Of a stretch of 5,925 bases of DNA, positions 1-5,802 are shown piece after piece. Made by a program: the position numbers and the translations under genes. The DNA comes from an uncultured Clostridia bacterium (GTDB lineage Bacteria; Bacillota; Clostridia; TANB77; CAG-508). Below the pieces are notes generated by a model. That model made no database searches and was not told the DNA's origin. It worked only from the letters and a program-made list of their open reading frames with translations. Each line of letters opens with the position of its first letter. Within the stretch, counting starts at the first letter, position 1. The stretch is from assembly GCA_934129745.1 (NCBI GenBank), contig CAKOWZ010000036.1, positions 1 through 5,925 on the forward strand. Reading direction: 5' to 3'.

Positions 1-11
1 ATGAACAATTA

Positions 12-27
12 GGACACGTCCCCAACT
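12..27. repeat. REP-like palindromic motif (possible RAYT/IS200-type element end)
   Basis: The arms GGAC (12-15) and GTCC (18-21) form a short palindrome, followed by CCAACT. Read on the minus strand it is AGTTGGGGACGTGTCC, then TAATTGTTCAT to the window edge. From memory, GGGGACGTGTCC next to a TAATTGTTCA-like tail recurs in clostridial genomes beside Y1-transposase (RAYT/IS200-like) elements. That is recollection, not a search. No transposase is visible and the element, if real, continues beyond the left edge. Confidence 0.35.
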
Positions 28-63
28 ACTCACCAACTGCTCCCCAACTGCTCCCCAACTGCC
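20..63. repeat. 11-bp tandem repeat, four units
   Basis: Four consecutive 11-bp units: 20-30 CCCCAACTACT, 31-41 CACCAACTGCT, 42-52 CCCCAACTGCT and 53-63 CCCCAACTGCC. Units differ from the consensus CCCCAACTGCT at one base each or not at all. The array ends two bases before the stop codon of the kinase gene and runs straight into the GGACACGTCC palindrome. It is far richer in C (G on the minus strand) than its surroundings. It may have grown by slippage from the edge of the REP-like motif, since CCCCAACT is shared with that motif. Confidence 0.85.
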
Positions 64-65
64 CA

Positions 66-1610
66 CTAATACCCTTTATGAAAATGATCTTTTGCCATTT
101 GGACAAGCAGCCACACTGTAAACACTCCTGCCAATCCACCATAAATCCATTTCATAACGACATTTTCAACAAAGCTTGCGCCAAGCAATACTGCTGCATC
201 AAGCAAACCTATTACTAATTGGTGTAGCATTTTTTCTAATTTATCAACCTGTTTTTCAGAATTAGCAAGTTCAATATCAAATTTAGTTTCTCCTCTATTA
301 ACATCTTTCACAAAATTAAGTAATTGAACTGGTAATTCGCTCATACTATTAACACCATTGACCAAATTTCTGCCACTATTAATAAAATGTTCTTTAGAAA
401 GTAATTCTTTTAAACTATCCTTTTTTAATTTATTATTCAAAACCATTATTAAATTAATATCAGGTGCCAAATCTTCCAATGTGCCCTCAATAACACAAAT
501 TCCCCTCATTAACATTGTAATATTTTTATCTAAATGTATTTTATGTTTTCTTAAAATTTTTGTAACACTATTTATAAATTCCACAACATCAATATTTTGA
601 ATATCTTCAGTTGCATTTTTATCAATTACTGTTTGTATATCTGTTCTTAATTTAGTATGATTTACAGTTTCTGAAACAGTTGACATTGCAAGTAAATCTC
701 GTTCAATTTCTGCGATGTCATTTCTAACAAATGCTTTTGCTGCATCTGTTAATAATTTTCTAACTCTTACACTAATTCTTCCCATCATTCCTAAATCTAA
801 AAATACAATTTTCCCATCTCTAACACATACATTTCCCTGATGTGGATCAGCATGGAAAAATCCATCATCTAATGCTTGTTTAATATAATTTTCAGAAAGT
901 TTAAGTGCCAAATCTTCTGTATCATAACCATTTTCAATTAATTCTTCTTTTTTTTCTAAATGAATTCCTTCAACAAATTCCATTACCAAAACTTTTTTTG
1001 TTACTAAATTCATATAAGCTTTTGGAACATCAATATATTCAATATCAATATTATTTTCTCTAAATTCTTCTAAATGTTTAGCTTCAATTTCAAAATTCAT
1101 TTCTTCTTTTGCAACATTATAAATTTCATCAACAACATCAATCAAATCAATCATTTTTACAATTTTATTTAAATGTAATAATTTAATTGCTTTTTTTAAT
1201 AATTGTATATCTAATGTCATTGTTTCATAAACATTTCTTCTTTGAACTTTAATTGCAACCATTTCACCTGTTTGTAATATTGCTTTATGAACTTGTGCAA
1301 TTGATGCTGAGCCTATACTTTTAGGTGATATTTCTTTGAAAATTTCATCAATATCTCCTAATTCTTCTTGTAAAATTTCTTTTACTTCATTAAAATTCAT
1401 TGGTTCAACATCTGACCTTAATTTAACAAGTTCTATGCAATATTCTTGTGGAATAATATCAACTCTGCTAGACATAATTTGCCCGATTTTTATAAATGTT
1501 GGTCCTAGTTTTGTAATAGTTTCACATACTTTTTGTGGTGTAATTCCTTCAATTAATTTACTTTCTTTTAATACTGATACAATTTCTTTAAATCTTTGTT
1601 TTTCATCCAT
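66..1610 (-). CDS. UbiB/AarF (ABC1) family atypical protein kinase-like protein
   Basis: A 514-residue member of the ABC1/ADCK/UbiB family, of usual length. Visible in order: the family-specific KxGQ motif (K41-I-G-Q44) in LGPTFIKIGQ; the alanine-rich ATP loop GSASIAQVH (100-108); the VAIK lysine (K121); the acidic helix NFEIEA (172-177); the catalytic loop HADPHQGN (253-260); the metal-binding DLG (272-274) in place of DFG; and two hydrophobic C-terminal segments (about 466-481 and 487-504), as in membrane-anchored UbiB proteins. The usual HADPHPGN has Q at 258 instead of P. Family members support ubiquinone synthesis or lipid homeostasis through ATP binding or hydrolysis. No quinone genes are nearby and an anaerobic Bacillota would not make ubiquinone, so the role here is unknown and ubiB is not assigned. 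The start is supported by AAAAGG (1621-1626), 10 nt upstream. Family assignment is secure; function is inference. Confidence 0.93.
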   Translation of the reverse strand: MDEKQRFKEIVSVLKESKLIEGITPQKVCETITKLGPTFIKIGQIMSSRVDIIPQEYCIELVKLRSDVEPMNFNEVKEILQEELGDIDEIFKEISPKSIGSASIAQVHKAILQTGEMVAIKVQRRNVYETMTLDIQLLKKAIKLLHLNKIVKMIDLIDVVDEIYNVAKEEMNFEIEAKHLEEFRENNIDIEYIDVPKAYMNLVTKKVLVMEFVEGIHLEKKEELIENGYDTEDLALKLSENYIKQALDDGFFHADPHQGNVCVRDGKIVFLDLGMMGRISVRVRKLLTDAAKAFVRNDIAEIERDLLAMSTVSETVNHTKLRTDIQTVIDKNATEDIQNIDVVEFINSVTKILRKHKIHLDKNITMLMRGICVIEGTLEDLAPDINLIMVLNNKLKKDSLKELLSKEHFINSGRNLVNGVNSMSELPVQLLNFVKDVNRGETKFDIELANSEKQVDKLEKMLHQLVIGLLDAAVLLGASFVENVVMKWIYGGLAGVFTVWLLVQMAKDHFHKGY

Positions 1611-1620
1611 TTTATCAAAT

Positions 1621-1626
1621 CCTTTT
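1621..1626 (-). promoter_or_regulatory. Ribosome binding site of the UbiB-like gene
   Basis: The minus strand reads AAAAGG here, 10 nt before the ATG at 1610. It is a slightly distant but usable Shine-Dalgarno sequence, and no other in-frame start lies nearby. Confidence 0.55.
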
Positions 1627-1650
1627 TCTTTTGAATTTATTTTTTGTATT

Positions 1651-1679
1651 ATTATATCATTTTATAAAAAAAAGTACAA
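1651..1679 (-). promoter_or_regulatory. Predicted promoter of the UbiB-like gene
   Basis: On the minus strand, a perfect -10 TATAAT (1651-1656) is preceded by 17 nt and then TTGTAC (1674-1679), which matches three of six bases of TTGACA. The start site would be near 1644, giving a leader of about 34 nt. The -35 box lies inside the stem of the terminator at 1668-1708. The strong terminator upstream makes a private promoter necessary, which supports the call; the weak -35 limits confidence. Confidence 0.55.
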
Positions 1680-1708
1680 TTGAAAAATTTTCCCAATTGT
1701 ACTTTTTT
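1668..1708 (-). terminator. Rho-independent terminator of the ABC exporter operon (bidirectional)
   Basis: The arms at 1668-1682 and 1694-1708 pair perfectly over 15 bp around the core GTACAATTG/CAATTGTAC, with an 11-nt loop (1683-1693). On the minus strand the stem leads into a run of eight T (complement of 1666-1673). On the plus strand six T are followed by further T-rich sequence, so it could act both ways. It lies about 90 nt beyond the permease stop and should separate the exporter operon from the kinase gene. No plus-strand gene ends here. Confidence 0.85.
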
Positions 1709-1797
1709 ATTTTTTAATTTTATTTGTTACACTTCATTATCTTTACTCTTTATGTCATATTACACACTCAAATCATAAAATAAGCTAACAAAAATCA

Positions 1798-4167
1798 TTA
1801 TTCATTTCCTTTTAAACTTGTTACCATATCTATTTTTCTTATTTTTTTAGCAAGTACTCTAGAAACAAAATAAGATATTAAAAATGTTCCTATTGCTGCA
1901 ATTATATATGTTTCTGGATTTATATGTGCTCCAAAATCATAACTTTCTTCAATTACTGTATTAAATATCCAATCTGTTAAATAATATCCTGCAGGTAACC
2001 CTAAAATTATAGATATTACAGCTATAATATTGTTTTGTCTTATAAATATTTTTTTGATTTGTTTATCTTTAAATCCTAAAACTTTTAATGTTGCAAATTG
2101 ATATTGTTTTTCTGTATAAGATAATATACCTAAATTATATATAATTACAATTCCCAAAACAGTTGCTATAACAATAATAAGTACAATCATTGTTTTCATT
2201 GTTTCAAGCATTTTTGACATTCCACTTTTTAGAGAATCTGTATTTGATATTACTTCTATATTAGGAATTTCTTTTGTATTGCTTAAATCTACATTTGTGT
2301 ATATTGAATCTGGTTTATATTCAATATTTAAGCTTTCCAAATATTTTCTTGTCATTGTTACATTTTGATTTTGAGGATCTTTATTAAATCCAACTATTTT
2401 TGATGTATAATAAGTATCATTTCCAGAAATATGCCATGTTATTTCATCACCGATTTTGTATCCATTTGTTTTTGCTAATTTATATGTAACATATACTCCA
2501 TCATTATTATTTATTTCTATAAATTTATCTTTATTATCAACAAATCTTACATAATTTTTACTGTCTGTAACAAAAATATTATTAGATTGTCTATTTCCAT
2601 CTTTATCTTTTATTTCTATATATAAACTTTCAGATGTACTGTCACCATATTTATCAAGCAATTCTTGAAGTGAATCATTATTTATATCACTTTTTACACT
2701 TAATTTATAATCAAAATTAAATATTTTGTTAAATTGTAAATCTATAAAATAATTCATACTATTGAACATTCCAAAACTACATACAATTAGCATTGCACAA
2801 GCTGTAATACCAACAATTCCTGTTATTGTTCTTGTTTTATTTCTGAACATATCTCTTATATTCCATTTTGTATTAAAACTCATTTTTTTGAATATTCCCA
2901 TTGCTGTTATATTTAATGAATTTTTCTTTACTTTTGGAATTTCATTTCTTAAAGTATCTGCTGTATTTTCTTTTAATATTTTTCCTGTTGCTAAATATGT
3001 AACAAAAGATACTACTAGAACTACAAGTGCTGAAACTAAATATGAATCATTTTTTATTATTGGCATTCCATTTGGTATTTGGAAAAAGCTCATTTCCATT
3101 CCTATAAATAAACTACCAATAAAATATCTTCCTGCTATTAATCCTACTATTGCGGCAGCTAGTGATACCCAGAAACTATAGCTAATATAATGTAATATAA
3201 TTTTGTTTCTTTTAAATCCTAATGCTTTTAATGTTCCTATTTGCACTCTTTGTTTTTTTACAACTCTTGTCATTGTTGTAACAACAGAAAGAATTGCAAT
3301 AAATAAGAATAGTCCTGAAAATACTCCTATATATGTTTCTCCTTCATCAATTTCACCTTGATACTTTGTATAAGATGGCGTATCTTCTATGTTTATTAAT
3401 ACTACATTTTTTATTTTTTCTTCAATACTATTTTTTACTTCATTAGTTTTATTTTTATCATCTATATCTACCATTATATAATTATATTTTATATAATCTT
3501 TATAATTAAAATCACTTAATTTTTCTTCAAATATTTTTGAATCAGTAATATTCATTTCTTCCATTACTTGATTTTTTATGTATCCTTCTAGTTCATTAAC
3601 AGAGCTATATACAAATCCATATGTTTTATGATCTGGATATAATTGTGATTCATCTTTTGCATCATATACATGGTCTGGTACATTTATAAGTCCTTTTATT
3701 TCTTCTTCAAATATATATCCATTATATTTGATTTTTAATGTATCTCCTACTTTTAAATTATTTTCTTGAGCAAAAAAGTTATCAACCCATATTCCTTTTT
3801 CATTTTGAGCAAATTCTTTTCCTTCAACAATATAAAATTTTGATATTTCATTTGTTTCTATAAAATTCATTAATACTGTAATATCATTATCATTGTCTAA
3901 TACTCCACTTACTGCTAATTTACCTTCTGCATTTTTTACATTATCTATTTTCTTTATTGTATCTATATTTTCCTCTGATAATGCTCCCATTACATTTAAA
4001 TCTTGTAAATTATAGTCTCCATAAAAGTTATTTGCTGTTTCTCTCATTCCTTCCATATAGCTTTCTATTCCACTATATGCCATAACTCCTATAAAAACCA
4101 TTAAAAATATTGTGATAAATTGTGATAGATTTTGCCTAATATCACGAATCATTTTTTTTCTTAACAT
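1798..4167 (-). CDS. FtsX/MacB-like ABC transporter permease, two extracellular domains, eight predicted TM helices
   Basis: A 789-residue membrane subunit of a type VII (mechanotransmission, MacB/LolCDE/FtsX superfamily) ABC system. Predicted helices: 17-35, 278-300, 327-354, 376-396, 447-468, 659-682, 712-735 and 753-772. Two large hydrophilic domains, 36-277 and 469-658, should lie outside the membrane. The protein is an internal duplication: each half has a leading helix, an extracellular domain and a three-helix FtsX domain, and both carry the motif after the second helix, IGTLKALGFKRNKI (310-323) and FATLKVLGFKDKQI (691-704). Such permeases usually carry lipids, lipoproteins, peptides or antimicrobials out of the membrane rather than pumping through a channel. 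Substrate is not readable. It lies one base after the ATPase stop and has its own GAGGTG site inside the ATPase gene, which indicates coupled translation. No truncation or frameshift is seen. Confidence 0.93.
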   Translation of the reverse strand: MLRKKMIRDIRQNLSQFITIFLMVFIGVMAYSGIESYMEGMRETANNFYGDYNLQDLNVMGALSEENIDTIKKIDNVKNAEGKLAVSGVLDNDNDITVLMNFIETNEISKFYIVEGKEFAQNEKGIWVDNFFAQENNLKVGDTLKIKYNGYIFEEEIKGLINVPDHVYDAKDESQLYPDHKTYGFVYSSVNELEGYIKNQVMEEMNITDSKIFEEKLSDFNYKDYIKYNYIMVDIDDKNKTNEVKNSIEEKIKNVVLINIEDTPSYTKYQGEIDEGETYIGVFSGLFLFIAILSVVTTMTRVVKKQRVQIGTLKALGFKRNKIILHYISYSFWVSLAAAIVGLIAGRYFIGSLFIGMEMSFFQIPNGMPIIKNDSYLVSALVVLVVSFVTYLATGKILKENTADTLRNEIPKVKKNSLNITAMGIFKKMSFNTKWNIRDMFRNKTRTITGIVGITACAMLIVCSFGMFNSMNYFIDLQFNKIFNFDYKLSVKSDINNDSLQELLDKYGDSTSESLYIEIKDKDGNRQSNNIFVTDSKNYVRFVDNKDKFIEINNNDGVYVTYKLAKTNGYKIGDEITWHISGNDTYYTSKIVGFNKDPQNQNVTMTRKYLESLNIEYKPDSIYTNVDLSNTKEIPNIEVISNTDSLKSGMSKMLETMKTMIVLIIVIATVLGIVIIYNLGILSYTEKQYQFATLKVLGFKDKQIKKIFIRQNNIIAVISIILGLPAGYYLTDWIFNTVIEESYDFGAHINPETYIIAAIGTFLISYFVSRVLAKKIRKIDMVTSLKGNE

Positions 4168-4168
4168 A

Positions 4169-4879
4169 TTACCATTTCACCTCATCAATCTTTTTAGGAT
4201 TTTCATTTGAGGTTACACTCTCAATTTTTCCGTTTTTTACTTTTATTACTGTATCTGCTATTTCAGCAAATAAGCTGTTATGTGTTACTATAATTACTGT
4301 GTTTGTTCCATTATTTCCATCACATTGTTTTTTAAGTAATTTTAAAACTTCTACACCTGTTTTAGAATCTAATGCTCCTGTTGGTTCATCACATAATAAT
4401 AATTTTGGATTTTTTGCTATTGCTCTTGCAATTGATACTCTTTGTTGTTCACCTCCAGATAGTTGGTTTGGAAATTTGTTCATATGTCTTTCTAATCCAA
4501 CTGCTTTTATTGCTTCTTTACTGTCATTTCCGTTTTTTACGATATCTTTTACTAGTTCTACGTTTTCTAATACAGTAAGTGTTGGTAATATATTATAGAA
4601 TTGAAAAATAAATCCAATATTTTCTGCTCTATATTCACTTAATTTGTTTTCATTGTAGTTTGAGATGTCTTCTCCATCTATTTTTATACTACCATGTGTT
4701 GGTGTGTCCATTCCTCCTATTAGGTTTAATAGTGTTGATTTTCCTGCTCCTGATGGTCCAAGAATTACAACAAATTCTCCTTTGTTTATTGATAAATCAA
4801 TATTGTCTAGTGCTTTAAATTCTTTTTCTCCTGTATTATAGATTTTACTTACATTTTGTAATTCTACTATTTTTTTCAT
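4169..4879 (-). CDS. ABC transporter ATP-binding protein, LolD/MacB type
   Basis: A 236-residue cytoplasmic ATPase of usual length for the LolD/MacB/FtsE-like group. Visible motifs: Walker A GPSGAGKST (41-49), Q-loop glutamine Q93 in FIFQFYNILPTLT, signature LSGGEQQR (140-147), Walker B LLLCDEP with catalytic glutamate (160-166), D-loop GALD (168-171), and switch histidine H200 in VTHN. All residues needed for ATP hydrolysis are present. LSGGEQQRV and DEPTGALD are typical of ATPases paired with FtsX-like permeases, matching the adjacent permease. It is first in the operon and the two proteins probably assemble as two ATPases with one eight-helix permease or its dimer (stoichiometry inferred). 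Start chosen for AAGGA 11 nt upstream and the MKKIVELQNVSKIY opening usual in the family. Probably repressed by the divergent TetR-family protein. Confidence 0.95.
   Translation of the reverse strand: MKKIVELQNVSKIYNTGEKEFKALDNIDLSINKGEFVVILGPSGAGKSTLLNLIGGMDTPTHGSIKIDGEDISNYNENKLSEYRAENIGFIFQFYNILPTLTVLENVELVKDIVKNGNDSKEAIKAVGLERHMNKFPNQLSGGEQQRVSIARAIAKNPKLLLCDEPTGALDSKTGVEVLKLLKKQCDGNNGTNTVIIVTHNSLFAEIADTVIKVKNGKIESVTSNENPKKIDEVKW
4178..4183 (-). promoter_or_regulatory. Permease ribosome binding site inside the ATPase gene
   Basis: The minus strand reads GAGGTG here, a strong Shine-Dalgarno sequence 10 nt before the permease ATG at 4167. It overlaps the last codons of the ATPase gene, whose TAA stop (4171-4169) is separated from that ATG by a single base. 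Confidence 0.8.
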
Positions 4880-4890
4880 GATTTTCTCAT

Positions 4891-4895
4891 TCCTT
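4891..4895 (-). promoter_or_regulatory. ATPase ribosome binding site
   Basis: AAGGA on the minus strand, 11 nt before the ATG at 4879. It is followed by an alternative weak GAG closer to the start. It is the only good site near the N terminus expected from the family. Confidence 0.6.
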
Positions 4896-4918
4896 GTTTA
4901 ATGTATTTAGGTTTTTGT

Positions 4919-4941
4919 AAAGGTTTTACCTATAAACCTTT
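4919..4941 (-). other. Small hairpin in the leader of the exporter mRNA
   Basis: The arms at 4919-4926 and 4934-4941 (AAAGGTTT/AAACCTTT) pair over 8 bp with a 7-nt loop. The hairpin lies in the roughly 109-nt leader between the predicted exporter start site and the ATPase ATG. No T-run follows on the minus strand, so it is not a terminator, and it does not cover the ribosome binding site. It may stabilise the 5' end; no function is shown. Confidence 0.4.
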
Positions 4942-4945
4942 TCTC

Positions 4946-4966
4946 TCCCATATATTTCCCATATAT
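4946..4966. repeat. 10-bp direct repeat in the exporter leader
   Basis: TCCCATATAT occurs at 4946-4955 and again at 4957-4966, an 11-bp period, close to one DNA helical turn. The second copy overlaps the start of the predicted second operator. It could be chance in AT-rich DNA or mark an additional protein-binding face. Confidence 0.45.
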
Positions 4967-4984
4967 ATGAAATCTTTTTCACAT
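4965..4984. promoter_or_regulatory. Predicted second TetR-family operator (O2)
   Basis: ATATGAAA (4965-4972), four bases, then TTTCACAT (4977-4984). This is the core of the main operator (ATATGAAA-N4-TTTCATAT at 5028-5047) with one of sixteen half-site bases changed and the same 4-bp spacer. It falls at about +5 to +24 of the predicted exporter transcript, where bound repressor would block early elongation or polymerase binding. The flanking three bases on each side differ from the main operator, so affinity may be lower. Confidence 0.6.
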
Positions 4985-4994
4985 TTCATTATTA

Positions 4995-5023
4995 ATTATA
5001 TTATTATAATTGCATAATGTCAA
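4995..5023 (-). promoter_or_regulatory. Predicted promoter of the ABC exporter operon
   Basis: On the minus strand, TTGACA (complement of 5018-5023), 17 bp, then TATAAT (complement of 4995-5000). This is a perfect consensus promoter of the main vegetative sigma factor. The start site should be near 4988, leaving a leader of about 109 nt. Such a strong promoter fits control by repression; its -35 box lies in the outer arm of the inverted repeat around the main operator. Confidence 0.85.
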
Positions 5024-5024
5024 T

Positions 5025-5050
5025 AGAATATGAAAGTTTTTTCATATTCT
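5025..5050. promoter_or_regulatory. Main operator palindrome (O1) between the divergent promoters
   Basis: AGAATATGAAA (5025-5035), GTTT, and TTTCATATTCT (5040-5050) form a perfect 11-bp inverted repeat with a 4-bp spacer. It fills the 26-bp gap between the two -35 boxes. With a 2-bp offset (TA in the left arm) the symmetry continues outward to 5016-5057, because AATGTCAA and TTGACATT contain the -35 boxes themselves. Length and position are typical of TetR-family operators in intergenic regions shared with a divergent target. Binding by the adjacent regulator is inferred. Confidence 0.8.
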
Positions 5051-5078
5051 TGACATTTATTATTTTCAAATGTATAAT
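5050..5078 (+). promoter_or_regulatory. Predicted promoter of the TetR-family gene
   Basis: TTGACA (5050-5055), 17 bp, TATAAT (5073-5078): a perfect consensus promoter. The predicted start site is near 5085, about 24 nt before the chosen ATG at 5109. An in-frame ATG at 5070 lies upstream of the -10 box and so would not be in this transcript. O1 abuts the -35 box, which implies autorepression. Confidence 0.87.
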
Positions 5079-5095
5079 CAAACTAAGTTTTATTC

Positions 5096-5101
5096 AGGGG
5101 G
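5096..5101 (+). promoter_or_regulatory. Ribosome binding site that fixes the TetR-family start
   Basis: AGGGGG, 7 nt before the ATG at 5109. It is the only good Shine-Dalgarno sequence in the region and decides this start over the in-frame ATG at 5070, which has none. Confidence 0.85.
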
Positions 5102-5108
5102 CAAATTT

Positions 5109-5717
5109 ATGAGTGAATATGAAATAAGAAAACCTATACAAAAAAGGTCTATAGAAAAAAAGGAAAAAATTATTGAATCTGGTTTTGAATTGATTTGTGA
5201 AAAGGGATATTATAATACAAATACTGCTGAAATAGCTAAAAATGCTGGTGTGTCTACTGGAATTGTATATCAATATTTTAAAGATAAACATGATATTTTT
5301 ATTGAAGCATTAAAAAAATTTGCTGATAACATATTTTTTCCGATGCTTAATATTCCAGCAGAAAAATTTGATGAAAAAAATTTAGATGATGTTATTAGGA
5401 AAATGATAGAAAGTTTTATCCAAAATCATAAATTGTCTCAATCTGCCCATGAGGAAATTATGGCTATGGCTCATTCTGATAAAGATGTTGCTTTTTATTT
5501 TCATAAAAGAGAGATGGAAATGACTGAAAAGATTTATGATTTATTGGTTAAAAATGGTTTTGATAGTCAAAATTTAATGGAAAAATCTCATATTTCTATT
5601 GGTTTGATTGATAATTTGTGTCATGAAATTGTTTATCATAAACATAAGGAACTTGATTATAGTGTTATGACTGATATTTGTATTTGTACGATTGTGGATA
5701 TGTTAAATAGGGATTAG
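5109..5717 (+). CDS. TetR/AcrR-family transcriptional regulator
   Basis: A 202-residue one-component repressor, typical family length. The N-terminal DNA-binding domain covers about 12-62. Helix 1 starts at KRSIEKKEKIIESGFELICEKGY, split here as KRSIEKKEKI (12-21) and the conserved F-x-L-x-x-x-K-G-Y turn (26-34). The helix-turn-helix runs TAEIAKNAGVSTGIVYQYF (39-57), with the usual GVS-x-G-x-x-Y-x-Y-F signature, then KDKHDIF. Residues 65-202 form a helical ligand-binding and dimerisation region without a recognised ligand signature; the histidines and cysteines (H160, C171, H172, H177, C191, C193) are notable but no metal site can be claimed. It is divergent from the ABC exporter operon and shares its control region, so it most likely represses that operon and itself until an effector binds. 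Start chosen at 5109 from the AGGGGG site and the promoter position. Confidence 0.95.
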   Translation: MSEYEIRKPIQKRSIEKKEKIIESGFELICEKGYYNTNTAEIAKNAGVSTGIVYQYFKDKHDIFIEALKKFADNIFFPMLNIPAEKFDEKNLDDVIRKMIESFIQNHKLSQSAHEEIMAMAHSDKDVAFYFHKREMEMTEKIYDLLVKNGFDSQNLMEKSHISIGLIDNLCHEIVYHKHKELDYSVMTDICICTIVDMLNRD

Positions 5718-5759
5718 TGTTTACTTTATATTTTTGAATTATGCACTTTATGTATTTAG

Positions 5760-5799
5760 TGTTACCACATTTGACATAGATATATTAAATGTGGTAACA
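5760..5799. repeat. 13-bp perfect inverted repeat downstream of the TetR-family gene
   Basis: TGTTACCACATTT (5760-5772) and AAATGTGGTAACA (5787-5799) pair perfectly, with a 14-nt loop. It lies 43 nt after the regulator stop. Neither strand has a T-run after the stem, so it is not a canonical intrinsic terminator. It could be a structured 3' end, part of a non-coding RNA, or a protein-binding palindrome. It is G/C-richer than its surroundings. Confidence 0.75.
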
Positions 5800-5802
5800 G
5801 AA

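Noticed and set aside
20..63. Short repeats that might suggest a CRISPR array
   Set aside because: The units are 11 bp and directly contiguous with no spacers, so they are a simple tandem repeat.
1336..1683. Plus-strand open frame of 115 codons opposite the kinase gene
   Set aside because: It is antisense to a gene with clear family motifs, has low-complexity composition, and lacks recognisable protein features or a ribosome binding site. The other plus-strand frames at 358-600, 2762-3181, 4299-4598 and 4372-4578 were rejected for the same reason.
4907..4951. 14-codon leader-peptide frame in the exporter mRNA leader (minus strand)
   Set aside because: Only a weak GGGA precedes its ATG, there is no run of regulatory codons, and the hairpin it spans is not an attenuator, so chance is sufficient.
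5070..5108. In-frame upstream ATG that would add 13 residues to the TetR-family protein
   Set aside because: This ATG lies before the -10 box (5073-5078) of a perfect consensus promoter and has no ribosome binding site; the ATG at 5109 has AGGGGG 7 nt upstream.
5094..5291. Minus-strand open frame of 65 codons opposite the start of the TetR-family gene
   Set aside because: It mirrors the conserved helix-turn-helix coding region, is rich in Phe, Ile and Ser as AT-rich antisense frames are, and has no supporting signals.
5760..5799. Intrinsic terminator for the TetR-family gene
   Set aside because: The stem is perfect but GAAATG follows on the plus strand and ACTAAA on the minus strand, with no T-run, so a canonical Rho-independent terminator is not supported.
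5771..5799. Promoter starting from TTGACA at 5771-5776
   Set aside because: At spacings of 16 to 18 bp the -10 candidates are GGTAAC, GTAACA and TAACAG, all poor, and the box lies within the first hairpin.
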